Source: a virus. From it: DNA of 64,000 bases. Shown here piece by piece: positions 24,855 to 33,377 of this stretch (the first letter of the stretch is position 1; the number at the start of each line of letters is the position of its first letter). The notes under the pieces are model-generated. The model ran no database searches. It saw nothing but the letters and a program-made list of their open reading frames with translations, and had not been told where the DNA came from. Location: positions 1-64,000 of the IMG/VR virus record IMGVR_UViG_3300036790_000468, one strand, 5' to 3'. The position numbers and the translations under genes were made by a program.

Positions 24855-25247
24855 TCAGGCGCTGGCGGGGGTCTCAGACGCCGTGGTGGTGGAAGAGGTG
24901 TCGGAGCTCGGCGCCGAGCCCTGAGTGGTGCTCGGCGCCACCGTGGGGTCCGGCGTCGGCACCGCGGCCGGGTCGGCCGGCGCGGCCGGGGACACGACCG
25001 GCGTCGGCTGGCCGGTCGCCGGGTCCGGCAGGCCGAACGCGGCCCGCAGCTTCGCCAGGTGCGACTCGCCCCACGAGATCATCGCCGTGGCGACCTCGTC
25101 GATGTGCTGGTGCGCGGCCGCGGTGATGCCGGGCAGCGCGGTGCGGAACGCGTCGAGGTCCGCCGAGGCCTCGTCGTGGACCTCCTGCGCCGCAGCGGCC
25201 AGGTCCTTGGTCACGGTGCCCGCCAGGGCGCCGAAGTCGATCGACAT
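24855..25247 (-). CDS. hypothetical late protein
   Basis: The ATG at 25247 is preceded by GGAGGA. The product has 130 residues. Residues 1-75 are helical with LAAAAQEVHDEASADLDAFR and AMISWGESHLAKLRAAFG, and residues 76-130 are a Pro/Thr/Ser-rich disordered tail. It resembles small accessory structural proteins; no family recognised. Confidence 0.55.
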   Translation of the reverse strand: MSIDFGALAGTVTKDLAAAAQEVHDEASADLDAFRTALPGITAAAHQHIDEVATAMISWGESHLAKLRAAFGLPDPATGQPTPVVSPAAPADPAAVPTPDPTVAPSTTQGSAPSSDTSSTTTASETPASA

Positions 25248-25276
25248 GTGTCCTCCAGGGACGTCGTGGATTCGTT

Positions 25277-26293
25277 TCATCGTACGCGTGTTCGAACGGT
25301 GTGCGAGGGAACGGTGCGGGTCTCGAACTTCCTTCGGCCGACGGCACGCTCGGCGTACGCCTGCACCGATTTCGGCAGCTGCCCGGCGCGCCCGTCGCGC
25401 AGGATCCGCTCCGCCGCGCGCAGCCGTGCAGCCTGCGACTCGGAGGGCAGCGAGAATCCTCGGGCGATCGAGCGCAGCGCCTCGTGCTTGAGCCGCTCGG
25501 GCCACGACATCCCCCCGACTGCGGAGCCGTTCCACACCTGCGCGATGCACCGGCAGTGCGGGTGGCGCGGCGGCCCGATCAGCGGCATCCCCGGCGGCCA
25601 CACGCTGGGGGGCGTCGTGGCGCCGAACGTCGCGAACTCGTCGAACGACTCACCCTTCATCGGGTCGACCACATCGCCCGAGAGCGCGAGGCACACCACG
25701 CATGCGTCGCGCTCGGGGACCCACACGAGCTTCTGGCCGGTGGCCTGCGCGATACGGGCCGCGGCCCGGTTGCCGGCGTCGTTGACGGCCCACTCGGCGC
25801 CGGTGGCGACGGAGCCGATCGCCTGCTGCGCGACGTTCAACGCGGTCGCGGCCGCCGTGAGGTCGCTGGAGCGCTGAAGCATCTTCGCCGACCGGTCGAC
25901 CTTCACGCGCGCGGACGCCGTCGCCGAACGCACCGCCTGCGTAACCTCGCGCGGCGCGGCGGCGACCGGGACGAACGGGTTGCCGGGCCCGAGGGTGAAG
26001 ACGGCGGTGGCGTCCATCGCGGCCCGCGCCTGGGCGAGGATCGGGGGCAGCAGCTCCCGCTCGGAGAGCAGCGGCAGCATCTCGGCCTCGAGCTGTATGG
26101 CGAGCTGCTTGGCGGCCGCGGCCTTCGCCTGGTCGCTGCGGGCCATCAGGAGCCGGCCGGTGACCTCCCGCTGGAGCTGCGCGAGGGCGATGACGAGGCG
26201 GAGGGTCGCGGCGCGCACCGCGGCCTGCTCGATCGCGAGCAGGACCTGCGCGTGCCGGTCGGTCGCGTCCCGCTGGTCCTGCGCGGTGGCCAT
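25277..26293 (-). CDS. minor head protein (Mu F / SPP1 gp7-like)
   Basis: A 338-residue product from the ATG at 26293. A long helical N-terminal part is followed by the head-morphogenesis signature: WAVNDAGNRAAARIAQATGQ, ERDACVVCLALSGDVVDP and PPRHPHCRCIAQVW. Such proteins bind the portal vertex and some travel with the DNA. In many phages the gene follows the portal directly; here it lies after the head-closure genes, which is unusual. Confidence 0.75.
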   Translation of the reverse strand: MATAQDQRDATDRHAQVLLAIEQAAVRAATLRLVIALAQLQREVTGRLLMARSDQAKAAAAKQLAIQLEAEMLPLLSERELLPPILAQARAAMDATAVFTLGPGNPFVPVAAAPREVTQAVRSATASARVKVDRSAKMLQRSSDLTAAATALNVAQQAIGSVATGAEWAVNDAGNRAAARIAQATGQKLVWVPERDACVVCLALSGDVVDPMKGESFDEFATFGATTPPSVWPPGMPLIGPPRHPHCRCIAQVWNGSAVGGMSWPERLKHEALRSIARGFSLPSESQAARLRAAERILRDGRAGQLPKSVQAYAERAVGRRKFETRTVPSHTVRTRVR

Positions 26294-26628
26294 CAGGTGC
26301 CGTCGGTGCGGAACATCGCGACCTGCACGTCCGCCGGCAGCCCGTAGGACGGCAGTGTCCGCACGGAGGTGACGGTGTAGGACTCGAGGGTCTGCTGGTC
26401 GGTGATGACGTCCTGGTTCTGGACGTCCGTGCCGAACGGCAGGATGCACTCGTAGTTCGAGGCCTGGACGGGCCGGCCGCTGGAGGGGTCGAGGGACACG
26501 CCGGTGCTGTAGACGATGATCGCGGGGACGTCGGTGTAGAGCGGCGTCGGGGTGTCGATCGGGTCGCCGTACTCGTCGGCGCTGGTGCCGCGGCTGATGG
26601 TGACCGCCGTCGTCGGGGGCATCAGCAT
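26293..26628 (-). CDS. head closure protein
   Basis: A 111-residue beta-rich product: VTISRGTSADEYGDPIDTPT, PAIIVYSTGVSL and VTSVRTLPSYGLPADVQVAM. Size, fold type and position between the adaptor-like gene and the minor head gene suit an SPP1 gp16-like stopper. The TGATG overlap with the next gene implies coupled translation. Confidence 0.6.
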   Translation of the reverse strand: MLMPPTTAVTISRGTSADEYGDPIDTPTPLYTDVPAIIVYSTGVSLDPSSGRPVQASNYECILPFGTDVQNQDVITDQQTLESYTVTSVRTLPSYGLPADVQVAMFRTDGT

Positions 26629-26632
26629 CCGC

Positions 26633-27037
26633 TCACCACCCGCTGTACGGCGCCGTCGGGACGACTCCGGCCAGCTGCAGGATCTCCAGCGCGCCCGGGC
26701 CCAGGGGCGCCAGCGCGAGGCCTGCGGTGCCCTTCGCCCGGTTGAACGAGAGGCTGCCGACCTTCACCACGTCCATCCGCGCCTTCGCCCCCGAGTCATC
26801 GTCGAGGTCCCGCATGAACATCGCCTGCTCGCAGGTGGCCTGCATGAACGTGTCGATCAGCGCGGCGTCCGCCGGGTAGCCCTGCGGGTCCGTCGGGTAG
26901 GTCGCGGCGATCGCGCCGCGGTCGATGCACCTCGAGGCGCGGCGCAGCAAGATGGTGACGCGCGCGGGCAGCGTGTAGGTGTCGCCGGTCGCGGCCTGGT
27001 AGTCCGCGACCGTCGCGTACACGCGCACCACGCTCAT
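26633..27037 (-). CDS. head-tail connector (adaptor) protein
   Basis: A 134-residue product: VVRVYATVADYQAATGDTYT, LRRASRCIDRGAI, ADAALIDTFMQATCEQAMFM and a C-terminal LALAPLGPGALEILQLAGV. Helical adaptor proteins of the gp6/gp15 class show this layout, with the final segment inserting into the connector ring. Supported by order: capsid, adaptor, closure, gp10. Confidence 0.7.
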   Translation of the reverse strand: MSVVRVYATVADYQAATGDTYTLPARVTILLRRASRCIDRGAIAATYPTDPQGYPADAALIDTFMQATCEQAMFMRDLDDDSGAKARMDVVKVGSLSFNRAKGTAGLALAPLGPGALEILQLAGVVPTAPYSGW

Positions 27038-27040
27038 CGG

Positions 27041-27415
27041 CTACCGCTTCCGGTTGGCACGGGGGACCTGGGGGGTGGCGTCGTCGGGTGCGTCGCCAGC
27101 CACGGCTACACCCGGCGACGCCACGACCGTGGTCGGCTCGCTCTCGTCGTCGTCCTCATCGTCGTCGCCGAGCTCGGCCAACTGCGCGAGCAGCCGCTCG
27201 CGCTTCGCCTTCTTCGACTCCTTCAGGTCCGCGCCCGCCAGCGCCTCCTCCTGCTCCGGGGAGAGGATCAGGGAGCGCACCGACTCCGGCGCGGGGGGCG
27301 GGCACGGCTGGAGCATCCCCTTCTTGACCTGGTTCGCCAGGTCCTCGTGCAGCGGGAGCGTGAAGCCGTGGACGCCGCCGGTGTCGCGGTGCCGGTACCA
27401 GGTGAGCTCGGCCAT
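27041..27415 (-). CDS. hypothetical capsid-region protein
   Basis: A 124-residue product starting MAELTWYRHRDTGGVHGFTL. A short N-terminal domain is followed by a helix (SKKAKRERLLAQLAELG), a long acidic run (DDDEDDDESE) and a disordered tail. Proteins with a WYRHRxTGGxH start occur just downstream of actinophage capsid genes. Function unknown. Confidence 0.6.
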   Translation of the reverse strand: MAELTWYRHRDTGGVHGFTLPLHEDLANQVKKGMLQPCPPPAPESVRSLILSPEQEEALAGADLKESKKAKRERLLAQLAELGDDDEDDDESEPTTVVASPGVAVAGDAPDDATPQVPRANRKR

Positions 27416-27439
27416 GAAGGGGGTCCTCTCGGAAGGGGG

Positions 27440-27904
27440 TCAGCCGCGCGGGCCGGCCGGGTAGTAGGAGCCGACGTACCCGTACACCGTGGTGGTGCCG
27501 AGGGTGCCGGTGAAGTTGAGCAGGACCGAGCCGTCGGGCTGCAGGAATCGGCCCGAGGTGAGCGGGCCGACGAAGTAGGTTGCGGCCGTGTTGATGTTCA
27601 GCGGGAAGTCGCCGGAGTTCGCGGCCGGGGTGAACGGGGCCTCGTTCGGGACGTCCGTGGTCGGCTGGGACGCCTTGACCACGACCGTGAAGTTGGTGCC
27701 CGCGGCGGAGGTGACGAAGAAGAGGCGCAGCTTCTCCGGCAGGAACCCGGGCTGCCCGTAAGGGGCGGCGACGGTGCCGGTGAAGAACGACGCGGGGATG
27801 CGGATGCCCCCGGAGACGTCCCCGGACAGGATCGTGTACGGGGTGGGCGGGGTGGTGTTGCCGTTGTTGTTCTCGACGGCGAACGCGGCAGCGGAGATGG
27901 CCAT
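27440..27904 (-). CDS. capsid decoration/accessory protein
   Basis: A 154-residue beta-rich product starting MAISAAAFAVENNNGNTTPP, with GGIRIPASFF and a C-terminal LNFTGTLGTTTVYGYVG. It starts two bases after the capsid gene stop. A head-decoration or minor capsid role is inferred from position and composition. Confidence 0.55.
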   Translation of the reverse strand: MAISAAAFAVENNNGNTTPPTPYTILSGDVSGGIRIPASFFTGTVAAPYGQPGFLPEKLRLFFVTSAAGTNFTVVVKASQPTTDVPNEAPFTPAANSGDFPLNINTAATYFVGPLTSGRFLQPDGSVLLNFTGTLGTTTVYGYVGSYYPAGPRG

Positions 27905-27906
27905 GG

Positions 27907-28806
27907 TCAGATTCCCGTCGGACGCTCGACGTAGGCCACAGCAAGGGCCTCGGGCCTGGTGAGTTTGGCGCCGTAGACGTGCAGGCCTCGGACGAGGTCG
28001 CCGAAGTCGGTCTGCGCGCGCAGGGCCTCGTTCTCGGCGACCTGGTCGCCGAAGGTGATCGCGGAGTTGTGGCCGGCCTGGATGGCCCACACCCCGGTTC
28101 CGGGGCCGCCGGCGACGGTCTGCACCGTGTTGTTGGACTCGAGGATGACGAAGCCCGCCGCGCGGCCGACCGCGCCGTTCTCGAAGACGACGCCTTCCGC
28201 GCCGTTGGTGCCGGGGAAGGCGATGAACGCCTGTGTCTGGGCGAGCAGGCCCGTCGCCCATGGCGGCAACACCACGTAGCGTCCCTGCTTCGGGACGTTG
28301 TTCTGCGAGAGCAGCACGCCGAGGGGGATGAGGACCTTCAGGTACAGGTCGGCGACGGCGCTCGAGGAGTAGACGCCCGGGGTGAGCGGGGCGCCGGAGG
28401 AGCCGAGCACGTTCGCCGGGGCCACGCCGGTGTACATGGCGGCGATGAACTGGTCCATCTGGTCGGCGAGCTTGTAGTTCGCGCGGTCCTCGAAGAACCC
28501 CTGGAAGTCGCCCATCTGCTGGCGCCGGTCGACGTCGTTGATGATCGTCGCCCAGTACTTGGCCTGGTCGATCTGGAGGGACTGGCCGGCGTCGAGGATC
28601 TGCTGGTAGTTGAGGCCAGCATTGATCACGTAGTTGGAGATGACGGGGTCGCCCATGGACGTGATGTGCAGGACGTCGCCGAGCCGGGCGATCTCGCCCT
28701 CGTAGTCCCGGTTGATCACGTACTGGGAGCCGAAGACGAGGGTCTTCTCCAGGGCCGCGAGCAGGACCTTCGACCATACTTGCGGCTTGTAGTGCAGAAC
28801 AGTCAT
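27907..28806 (-). CDS. major capsid protein (P22 coat-like)
   Basis: The ATG at 28806 (MTVLHYKPQVWSKVLLAALE) follows an AAGGCGA ribosome-binding site. The product has 299 residues with INRDYEGEIARLGDVLHITS, INAGLNYQQILDAGQSLQID, and near the end FGDLVRGLHVYGAKLTRPEA. These match the HK97-fold coat proteins of actinophages with P22 coat-like N-terminal arms. It follows the scaffold gene and assembles the icosahedral shell. Confidence 0.85.
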   Translation of the reverse strand: MTVLHYKPQVWSKVLLAALEKTLVFGSQYVINRDYEGEIARLGDVLHITSMGDPVISNYVINAGLNYQQILDAGQSLQIDQAKYWATIINDVDRRQQMGDFQGFFEDRANYKLADQMDQFIAAMYTGVAPANVLGSSGAPLTPGVYSSSAVADLYLKVLIPLGVLLSQNNVPKQGRYVVLPPWATGLLAQTQAFIAFPGTNGAEGVVFENGAVGRAAGFVILESNNTVQTVAGGPGTGVWAIQAGHNSAITFGDQVAENEALRAQTDFGDLVRGLHVYGAKLTRPEALAVAYVERPTGI

Positions 28807-28904
28807 CTGCTCGCCTTCACGGACGGGGGGTGACAAGGGATGCCGTTTCGGCGATCCCGCGTCGTCCCGTTCCGGGGCGGCAGGCGGGTCCTACGGTGGT
28901 GCGG

Positions 28905-29552
28905 TCAGCTACCGAGGTAGCTCTTGAGCAGGCCGTCCCTGTGCGCCTTGGCGACCTGCGCCGGCGTCATCCGGTCGACGTCCGCGGCGGTGAGCTGGCG
29001 TGCGGTGCCCGGTGCGGCGTCGAATCCGCCGGCTGTCGAGGCCTGCGGGGGTGCCGGTGCGGCCGGTGCGGGGGCTGCGGTGGCGTAGCGCGGGTTGGCG
29101 GCGACCGCGGCCTTCACGGCCTCGGCCAGCGCGCCCGTGTCTGACGGGTCGATCTTCTCCAGCGCGGCCAGGAACGCCCGGGAGTCGAGCAGCGCGGCCG
29201 GGTCGGCTCCCGCGGCGTGCGCGGCGAGGAGTACCGCGCGCTCACGGGCGAGCATCGCCTTCTCGACCTTCGCCGCGGCCAGTTCGCGGGCGATGGCCTC
29301 AGGGTCGGCTTTGGTGTCGACGGGCAGTCCGAGCTCGGCCGCGATCTTCCTGATCGCGGCGTCGCGCTTGGCCCCGTCCTCGGCGGACTGGGCGTTGGCC
29401 TTCGCCTTGCCTTCCCAGTCGCGGGCGTGGCCCTTCCACTTGTCGCGGTCGGTCTGGAGCGCGGCGAGCTGTGCGGCGAGGTCCGTTTCGGGCGTCGCCG
29501 TGGGCACCGGCGCTGGCGGAGCGCCCGGGTCGGTGGTGGCTGGGTCGGTCAC
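28905..29552 (-). CDS. capsid scaffolding protein
   Basis: A 215-residue, highly charged protein. Pro/Thr-rich start, then a coiled coil (LAAQLAALQTDRDKWKGHAR through about residue 130), an Ala/Pro linker and a short C-terminal helix-loop-helix (AADVDRMTPAQVAKAHRDG) likely to contact coat protein. A GGGAGAAG ribosome-binding site precedes the start. Placement directly before the capsid gene is typical. Confidence 0.75.
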   Translation of the reverse strand: MTDPATTDPGAPPAPVPTATPETDLAAQLAALQTDRDKWKGHARDWEGKAKANAQSAEDGAKRDAAIRKIAAELGLPVDTKADPEAIARELAAAKVEKAMLARERAVLLAAHAAGADPAALLDSRAFLAALEKIDPSDTGALAEAVKAAVAANPRYATAAPAPAAPAPPQASTAGGFDAAPGTARQLTAADVDRMTPAQVAKAHRDGLLKSYLGS

Positions 29553-29648
29553 GTTCTTCTCCCGTTGCGGGGGTAGGCGCCAGGTCGCCGTTGCGGCGGC
29601 CGGCTGCCGTGATTATCGCACACACGTTCGATTCGAGGCAGTCGCCGG

Positions 29649-29957
29649 TCAGTAGCCGGGTGCGGCGTCCATCTGCGCGTCCGGATACGTCGAGTAGCCC
29701 GGGGACGCGTCGAGCACCTCCGGCGACGCGGCCGTCTTGCCGCCGGCCATGGGTGAGATGTTCGACCCGATGCCCTGCGAGCAGTCGTACGGCCCGGCGT
29801 GCCCGGGGACGTTGGAGGGGACGTGCTTGCCTGCGGCCGGCTGGCCGCCGTGGCGCATCGGCGTCGGCTGCTGGCGTACCTGAGACTTGCCCGGCACGGT
29901 GACAGGCTGCTTCGGAGCCGCGGCCGCCTTCGGGGCGCCCTTCTTGGGTGCGGTCAT
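29649..29957 (-). CDS. small Lys/Pro-rich protein after portal
   Basis: A 102-residue, low-complexity protein: MTAPKKGAPKAAAAPKQPVT at the start, PMRHGGQPAAGKHVPSNVPG and PSPGYSTYPDAQ-like Tyr/Pro segments at the end. The start overlaps the portal stop (ATGA). It may bind DNA or bridge portal and scaffold; no family recognised. Confidence 0.55.
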   Translation of the reverse strand: MTAPKKGAPKAAAAPKQPVTVPGKSQVRQQPTPMRHGGQPAAGKHVPSNVPGHAGPYDCSQGIGSNISPMAGGKTAASPEVLDASPGYSTYPDAQMDAAPGY

Positions 29958-31654
29958 ATCGAGAGCTCCCTACTCGGGTCGGACGCGACGGACGTGTCCG
30001 AGGTGATCTGGACGTCTCCTGCGATCTCGTCGATCTCCTGGCCGATCGTGGCCTCGGAGTCCTGCGGGCCCTGGAGCATGACGCGGGCGCGCCCGAGGAT
30101 GTCGAACGCGGCCTCGTCGCGGATCCGGTCGAGCTCCTCGGTGACCTGGTCGTCCGTCCAGTCCGGGTGCAGCAGCTGGATCATGGTCTGCTTGGACGCG
30201 GCCTGCGCGGTGTTCATCGCGACGATGGTGGTCGAGGTCTCGGAGAGGGACGGCAGGATCATCTCCGGCCACATGATCAGCGGCCGGGCCGGGGTGATCG
30301 GCCGCTTGAACACGGACTTCTCGATCCACTGCAGCGAGTAGAGGGCGTCGCGCAGGCCGGGGCGCCAGTACTGCTGCTTGCGCTTCCCGGTCATCAGGGT
30401 GCGCCGGTCGCGGTCCTCGACCTCGGTCGCGGTCATCGCCACGTTCGTCGACTCCCCGAAGATCTGCCCGGAGTACCCGGCGGAGCGCAGGGTGTCGCCG
30501 AGGATCTGCTTCATCGTGCTCTGATGGTCTTCCCAGCGGATCGCGAACTGGTTCGCGGTGATCGCACTGTCCGCGGTGCCCGACAGCATCTTGAGCGGCA
30601 CGAACACCTCCTTCTCGATGTCCGCGAGCGCGCCCTTCCCGGGCCCGAGGTCGTTGAGGTAGTCCGGGGGTACCATCAGGCGCATCTTGCCGAGCCGGAT
30701 ATCGCGCATCCAGCTCGAGAAAGTTTCGTCGAGGGAGTCCATCAGCCCCTCGATCCCGGCGAAATCGGACCGGCCGAGAGCGGCGGCGTGCCCGAGGTGG
30801 CGCCAGTACCGGTTCGGGCGCATGTTCGGGATGTAGGTGACCGTGGATGCGTCCGGGGCGATGTCCGGGAAGCGGATCGCGTTGTCCGAGTCGAGCGTCG
30901 CGAACAGCGGCTGCAGGTCCGGGTAGTCGCGCAGTCCGACGACGGACCCGAGGGTCTGCTGGTCGCCGACGTACACGGAGTGGTAGACGCTGTTGGTGCG
31001 GATGTCGTGGTGCTCGAGGTGGCGGTGGACCTCGTCGCCGTCGTCGACCAGGACGCGCCAGAACGTCACCTCGGTCAGTTTCCCGGCGCGGAACACCGGG
31101 ACGGCGGCGTCGGCGTGCACGAGCTCGATCCACGGCCGGTCCGACAGGGCCTGGTCGTAGACGGTGCGCAGGTACAGGCCGCCGAGGCCGGCGCACAGGT
31201 CCGCTCCCTCGTGGAGGGTCGAGTGCAGGTCGTCGTCGAACCGCTCCTCACACCAGTCCGCGACCGCGGTGTCGCCGTCTTCGGCCTCGAACTTCGGGCG
31301 TTTGGCGAACAGCAGGTCGGCGGACATGGTGGTGATGTCGGTGGCGAGCGGTATGTGGACCTTGGTGCGCTTCTCGCCAGCCGAGGGTGTGGTGCCCCAG
31401 AACGTGCGGTCGACGGAGCCGAGGAGGCCGCCGCGGTAGGAGCCGGGGCGCGGTTGGCGGATGGACTGTTCGCCGGTGGTGCGGAAGAAGTTCCTGCCGA
31501 CCTGGCTGTTGGCACCGAGGTTCTGGTAGGCCCAGGCGAGTTGGTCGGGTTTGCCGGAGTACCAGGCGGACCATAGGCGCTGGTCGTGGGCGACGGGGTC
31601 CCAGTGCCAGGGTGGCCATGGCTGGTCTGCTGCGTCTGGTCCGGGGAGTGCCAC
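29954..31654 (-). CDS. portal protein
   Basis: A 566-residue product. Features shared with SPP1 gp6-type portals of actinophages: a W-rich N-terminus (LWSAWYSGKPDQLAWAYQNL), PLATDITTMSADLLFAKRPK, a clip-region beta strand set, LGRSDFAGIEGLMDSLDETF, and a C-terminal barrel-like segment around MIQLLHPDWTDDQVTEELDR. Twelve copies form the DNA entry ring and motor dock. It lies downstream of the terminase and five small genes. Confidence 0.85.
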   Translation of the reverse strand: MALPGPDAADQPWPPWHWDPVAHDQRLWSAWYSGKPDQLAWAYQNLGANSQVGRNFFRTTGEQSIRQPRPGSYRGGLLGSVDRTFWGTTPSAGEKRTKVHIPLATDITTMSADLLFAKRPKFEAEDGDTAVADWCEERFDDDLHSTLHEGADLCAGLGGLYLRTVYDQALSDRPWIELVHADAAVPVFRAGKLTEVTFWRVLVDDGDEVHRHLEHHDIRTNSVYHSVYVGDQQTLGSVVGLRDYPDLQPLFATLDSDNAIRFPDIAPDASTVTYIPNMRPNRYWRHLGHAAALGRSDFAGIEGLMDSLDETFSSWMRDIRLGKMRLMVPPDYLNDLGPGKGALADIEKEVFVPLKMLSGTADSAITANQFAIRWEDHQSTMKQILGDTLRSAGYSGQIFGESTNVAMTATEVEDRDRRTLMTGKRKQQYWRPGLRDALYSLQWIEKSVFKRPITPARPLIMWPEMILPSLSETSTTIVAMNTAQAASKQTMIQLLHPDWTDDQVTEELDRIRDEAAFDILGRARVMLQGPQDSEATIGQEIDEIAGDVQITSDTSVASDPSRELSI

Positions 31655-31750
31655 GGGGTGCCCTTTCGGCGGGGAAGCGGCGGTGTGGTTGCCGTTTCGG
31701 CGCCGTGCGGGCCCTTTGCGGGTGGTCGCAGGGTGGTGCTGGTCAGCAGG

Positions 31751-32176
31751 TTACTGCTTGGTGGGTCCGTTGACGCCCTGGAACTGCAGGCGCGTGTCGG
31801 TGAGGTACTTAGGCTCGTCGAGGAACCGCGTCTTCGTGGCCGGCCGCCCTGAGTCGTCGAGCGCGGTCGCGAGCTCGGCTTCGGTGACGGTGACCTCGAA
31901 GGCAGCGCTGTCGCGCAGGGCTCCGGTCACGATGGGCGCTGCCTCCACCATCCGAGCGACGAGCGCCTGCTCCAGCGCCTTCCCCCATATCTCGGGCTTG
32001 TAGAACAACCCATGCCGAGGTTCCGCGTCCGGGTCGCGCGGGGGCGGTGGCACGTACTGCGGCCACGTGACGACCGCGTGATGGTCGCCGTCGTGGCCCT
32101 TCGGCAGGTCGCATTCGACGGTGAGCCCTTCGTAGGGGTCGCCTTCGAGGTCGCCGCAGAGCTCGGGCTCAGCCAC
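31751..32176 (-). CDS. hypothetical phage protein
   Basis: A 141-residue product from the GTG at 32176, overlapping the stop of the 53-residue gene by 8 bases. It has a CGDLEGDP...CDLPKGHDGDHH motif (two Cys and three His, possible metal site) and then FYKPEIWGKALEQALVARMV. The last 60 residues contain a TGALRDSAAFEV segment similar to gp10-family TGxLxxS motifs. Function uncertain. Confidence 0.55.
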   Translation of the reverse strand: MAEPELCGDLEGDPYEGLTVECDLPKGHDGDHHAVVTWPQYVPPPPRDPDAEPRHGLFYKPEIWGKALEQALVARMVEAAPIVTGALRDSAAFEVTVTEAELATALDDSGRPATKTRFLDEPKYLTDTRLQFQGVNGPTKQ

Positions 32177-32330
32177 GACGCGGCCTCTTCCCACGGTGGA
32201 TGAGCACCACGAGCATCCCCGTCCACCAGCACAGCGTGAAGCCGCACAAGCCGTGTCCGGGATTCCAGGCGCGGCCGATCGGCAGCCAGCGGCGTTGCGT
32301 CGGCTTGACGCGGATCACCTCGAGGTACAT
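32169..32330 (-). CDS. 53-residue basic protein with short hydrophobic core
   Basis: The ATG at 32330 begins one base after the upstream stop and the ORF ends at 32169, overlapping the next gene. The product starts MYLEVIRVKPTQRRWLPIG and has LCGFTLCWWTGMLVVLIH as a possible membrane or buried helix, ending in a basic tail. It fills an otherwise empty stretch exactly and shares the operon's overlap style. Confidence 0.5.
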   Translation of the reverse strand: MYLEVIRVKPTQRRWLPIGRAWNPGHGLCGFTLCWWTGMLVVLIHRGKRPRRG

Positions 32331-32331
32331 G

Positions 32332-32691
32332 TTAGGCCGCTGCTGTGATGGCGCGCTGCCCGGTGGTCAGTTCCGCGTCCTCGACGATCTCAGCGTCCAC
32401 CACGTCATCGGTGGGGTGTGCCGCGTCCCATGCCGCCAGGTCGTCCCCGAAGCGCTTGATCTCCTCGACGACGCTCATGGGCACGTCGGTACAAACGATG
32501 TGGGTGAACGCGAGCGGTGAGCGCCACGTCGTGAGCGTCATATGGGTGGGGATGGCCGCGAGCTCTACCTCGCCGATCTCGATCTGCTGCTCGCCTGTGC
32601 GTGCGATCAGGATGCCGATGATCTGCTGGAGCGCTTGGATGCGCTCGTAGGGATCGGGTGCGTTGAGGAGGCTGGCCACGTCACCCGCCAC
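32332..32691 (-). CDS. hypothetical phage protein
   Basis: A 119-residue product. A helical N-terminus (PYERIQALQQIIGILIARTG) is followed by a beta-rich middle (THMTLTTWRSPLAFTHIVC) and an acidic tail (DDVVDAEIVEDAELT). The GTG start lies 11 bases inside the upstream gene. No family recognised. Confidence 0.55.
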   Translation of the reverse strand: MAGDVASLLNAPDPYERIQALQQIIGILIARTGEQQIEIGEVELAAIPTHMTLTTWRSPLAFTHIVCTDVPMSVVEEIKRFGDDLAAWDAAHPTDDVVDAEIVEDAELTTGQRAITAAA

Positions 32692-33085
32692 CCATCTGTG
32701 GGGGTGTGTTGCCGTTGCCGAGGATGATGCCGCTCGCCGTGCGCCCCGGGATCACCGGCCCGTTCTGCAGCTGCAGATGGCAGCGTGCGAGGGAGCGGCC
32801 TTCGACCACGAACTCGGCCGGAGTGATGGCCGGAAGCAGCTCGCCGGGGATGCCCTGCTGCTCGGCCTGGATCCGCTGGAGCACGCAGCCGAAGCAGGAG
32901 AGGCCCGCGACACCCGGTTCGGCGGTGACGGCCGCGCCCATGGAGTCGACGAACGCGCGGATCTGGTCGAGCGACGCGGCGAGCGTGACGTAGGGGCGTT
33001 CGCTGGTGGAGGCGGCGGTGACGGCGTTGCGCAGCGCGGTGGAGATCTCGGCGAGCGCGCCGGTGAACTCGGCCGGGGTCGTCAC
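32681..33085 (-). CDS. hypothetical phage protein
   Basis: A 134-residue product from the GTG at 33085 (GTGA overlap). N-terminal helices (EISTALRNAVTAASTSERPY) precede CFGCVLQRIQAEQQG and RSLARCHLQLQNGPVI with a Gly/Pro-rich end. Longer in-frame starts would cross the upstream gene. Function unknown. Confidence 0.55.
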   Translation of the reverse strand: MTTPAEFTGALAEISTALRNAVTAASTSERPYVTLAASLDQIRAFVDSMGAAVTAEPGVAGLSCFGCVLQRIQAEQQGIPGELLPAITPAEFVVEGRSLARCHLQLQNGPVIPGRTASGIILGNGNTPPQMGGG

Positions 33086-33345
33086 GAGCGCTCCACCTCC
33101 CGCGCACTGACCTGGCCGCCCCGTTCGATCGCTTCCACCAGATGGGAGCGGATCATCAGGACGGTGCCCTCGACGTCGTCGAAGATGTAGCAGCCTTCTG
33201 ACTCGCGGAAGGCCGCCGCCTCGACGGTGCGGCACTCGCGACCGAGGGTCTGCGGCTCGGAGAGGGTGCCGTCAGGCATCAGCCACGGCTTCGGGGGCGC
33301 GAGGTCGATGCGGTACCGGTAGACCGGGATGCGCGCAGTGGACAT
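33082..33345 (-). CDS. small hypothetical protein downstream of terminase
   Basis: An 87-residue product from the ATG at 33345: MSTARIPVYRYRIDLAPPKP, then TLGRECRTVEAAAFRESEGC and HLVEAIERGGQVSAREVE. It lies 32 bases after the large terminase stop. No family recognised. Confidence 0.55.
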   Translation of the reverse strand: MSTARIPVYRYRIDLAPPKPWLMPDGTLSEPQTLGRECRTVEAAAFRESEGCYIFDDVEGTVLMIRSHLVEAIERGGQVSAREVERS

Positions 33346-33377
33346 GATTCGAACCTTTGTTCGGGTGGCTGGTGGAT

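Noticed and set aside
29948-31576. Long plus-strand ORF opposite the portal gene
   Set aside because: Composition is Val/Arg/Gly-rich antisense noise; the minus strand encodes a clear portal protein.
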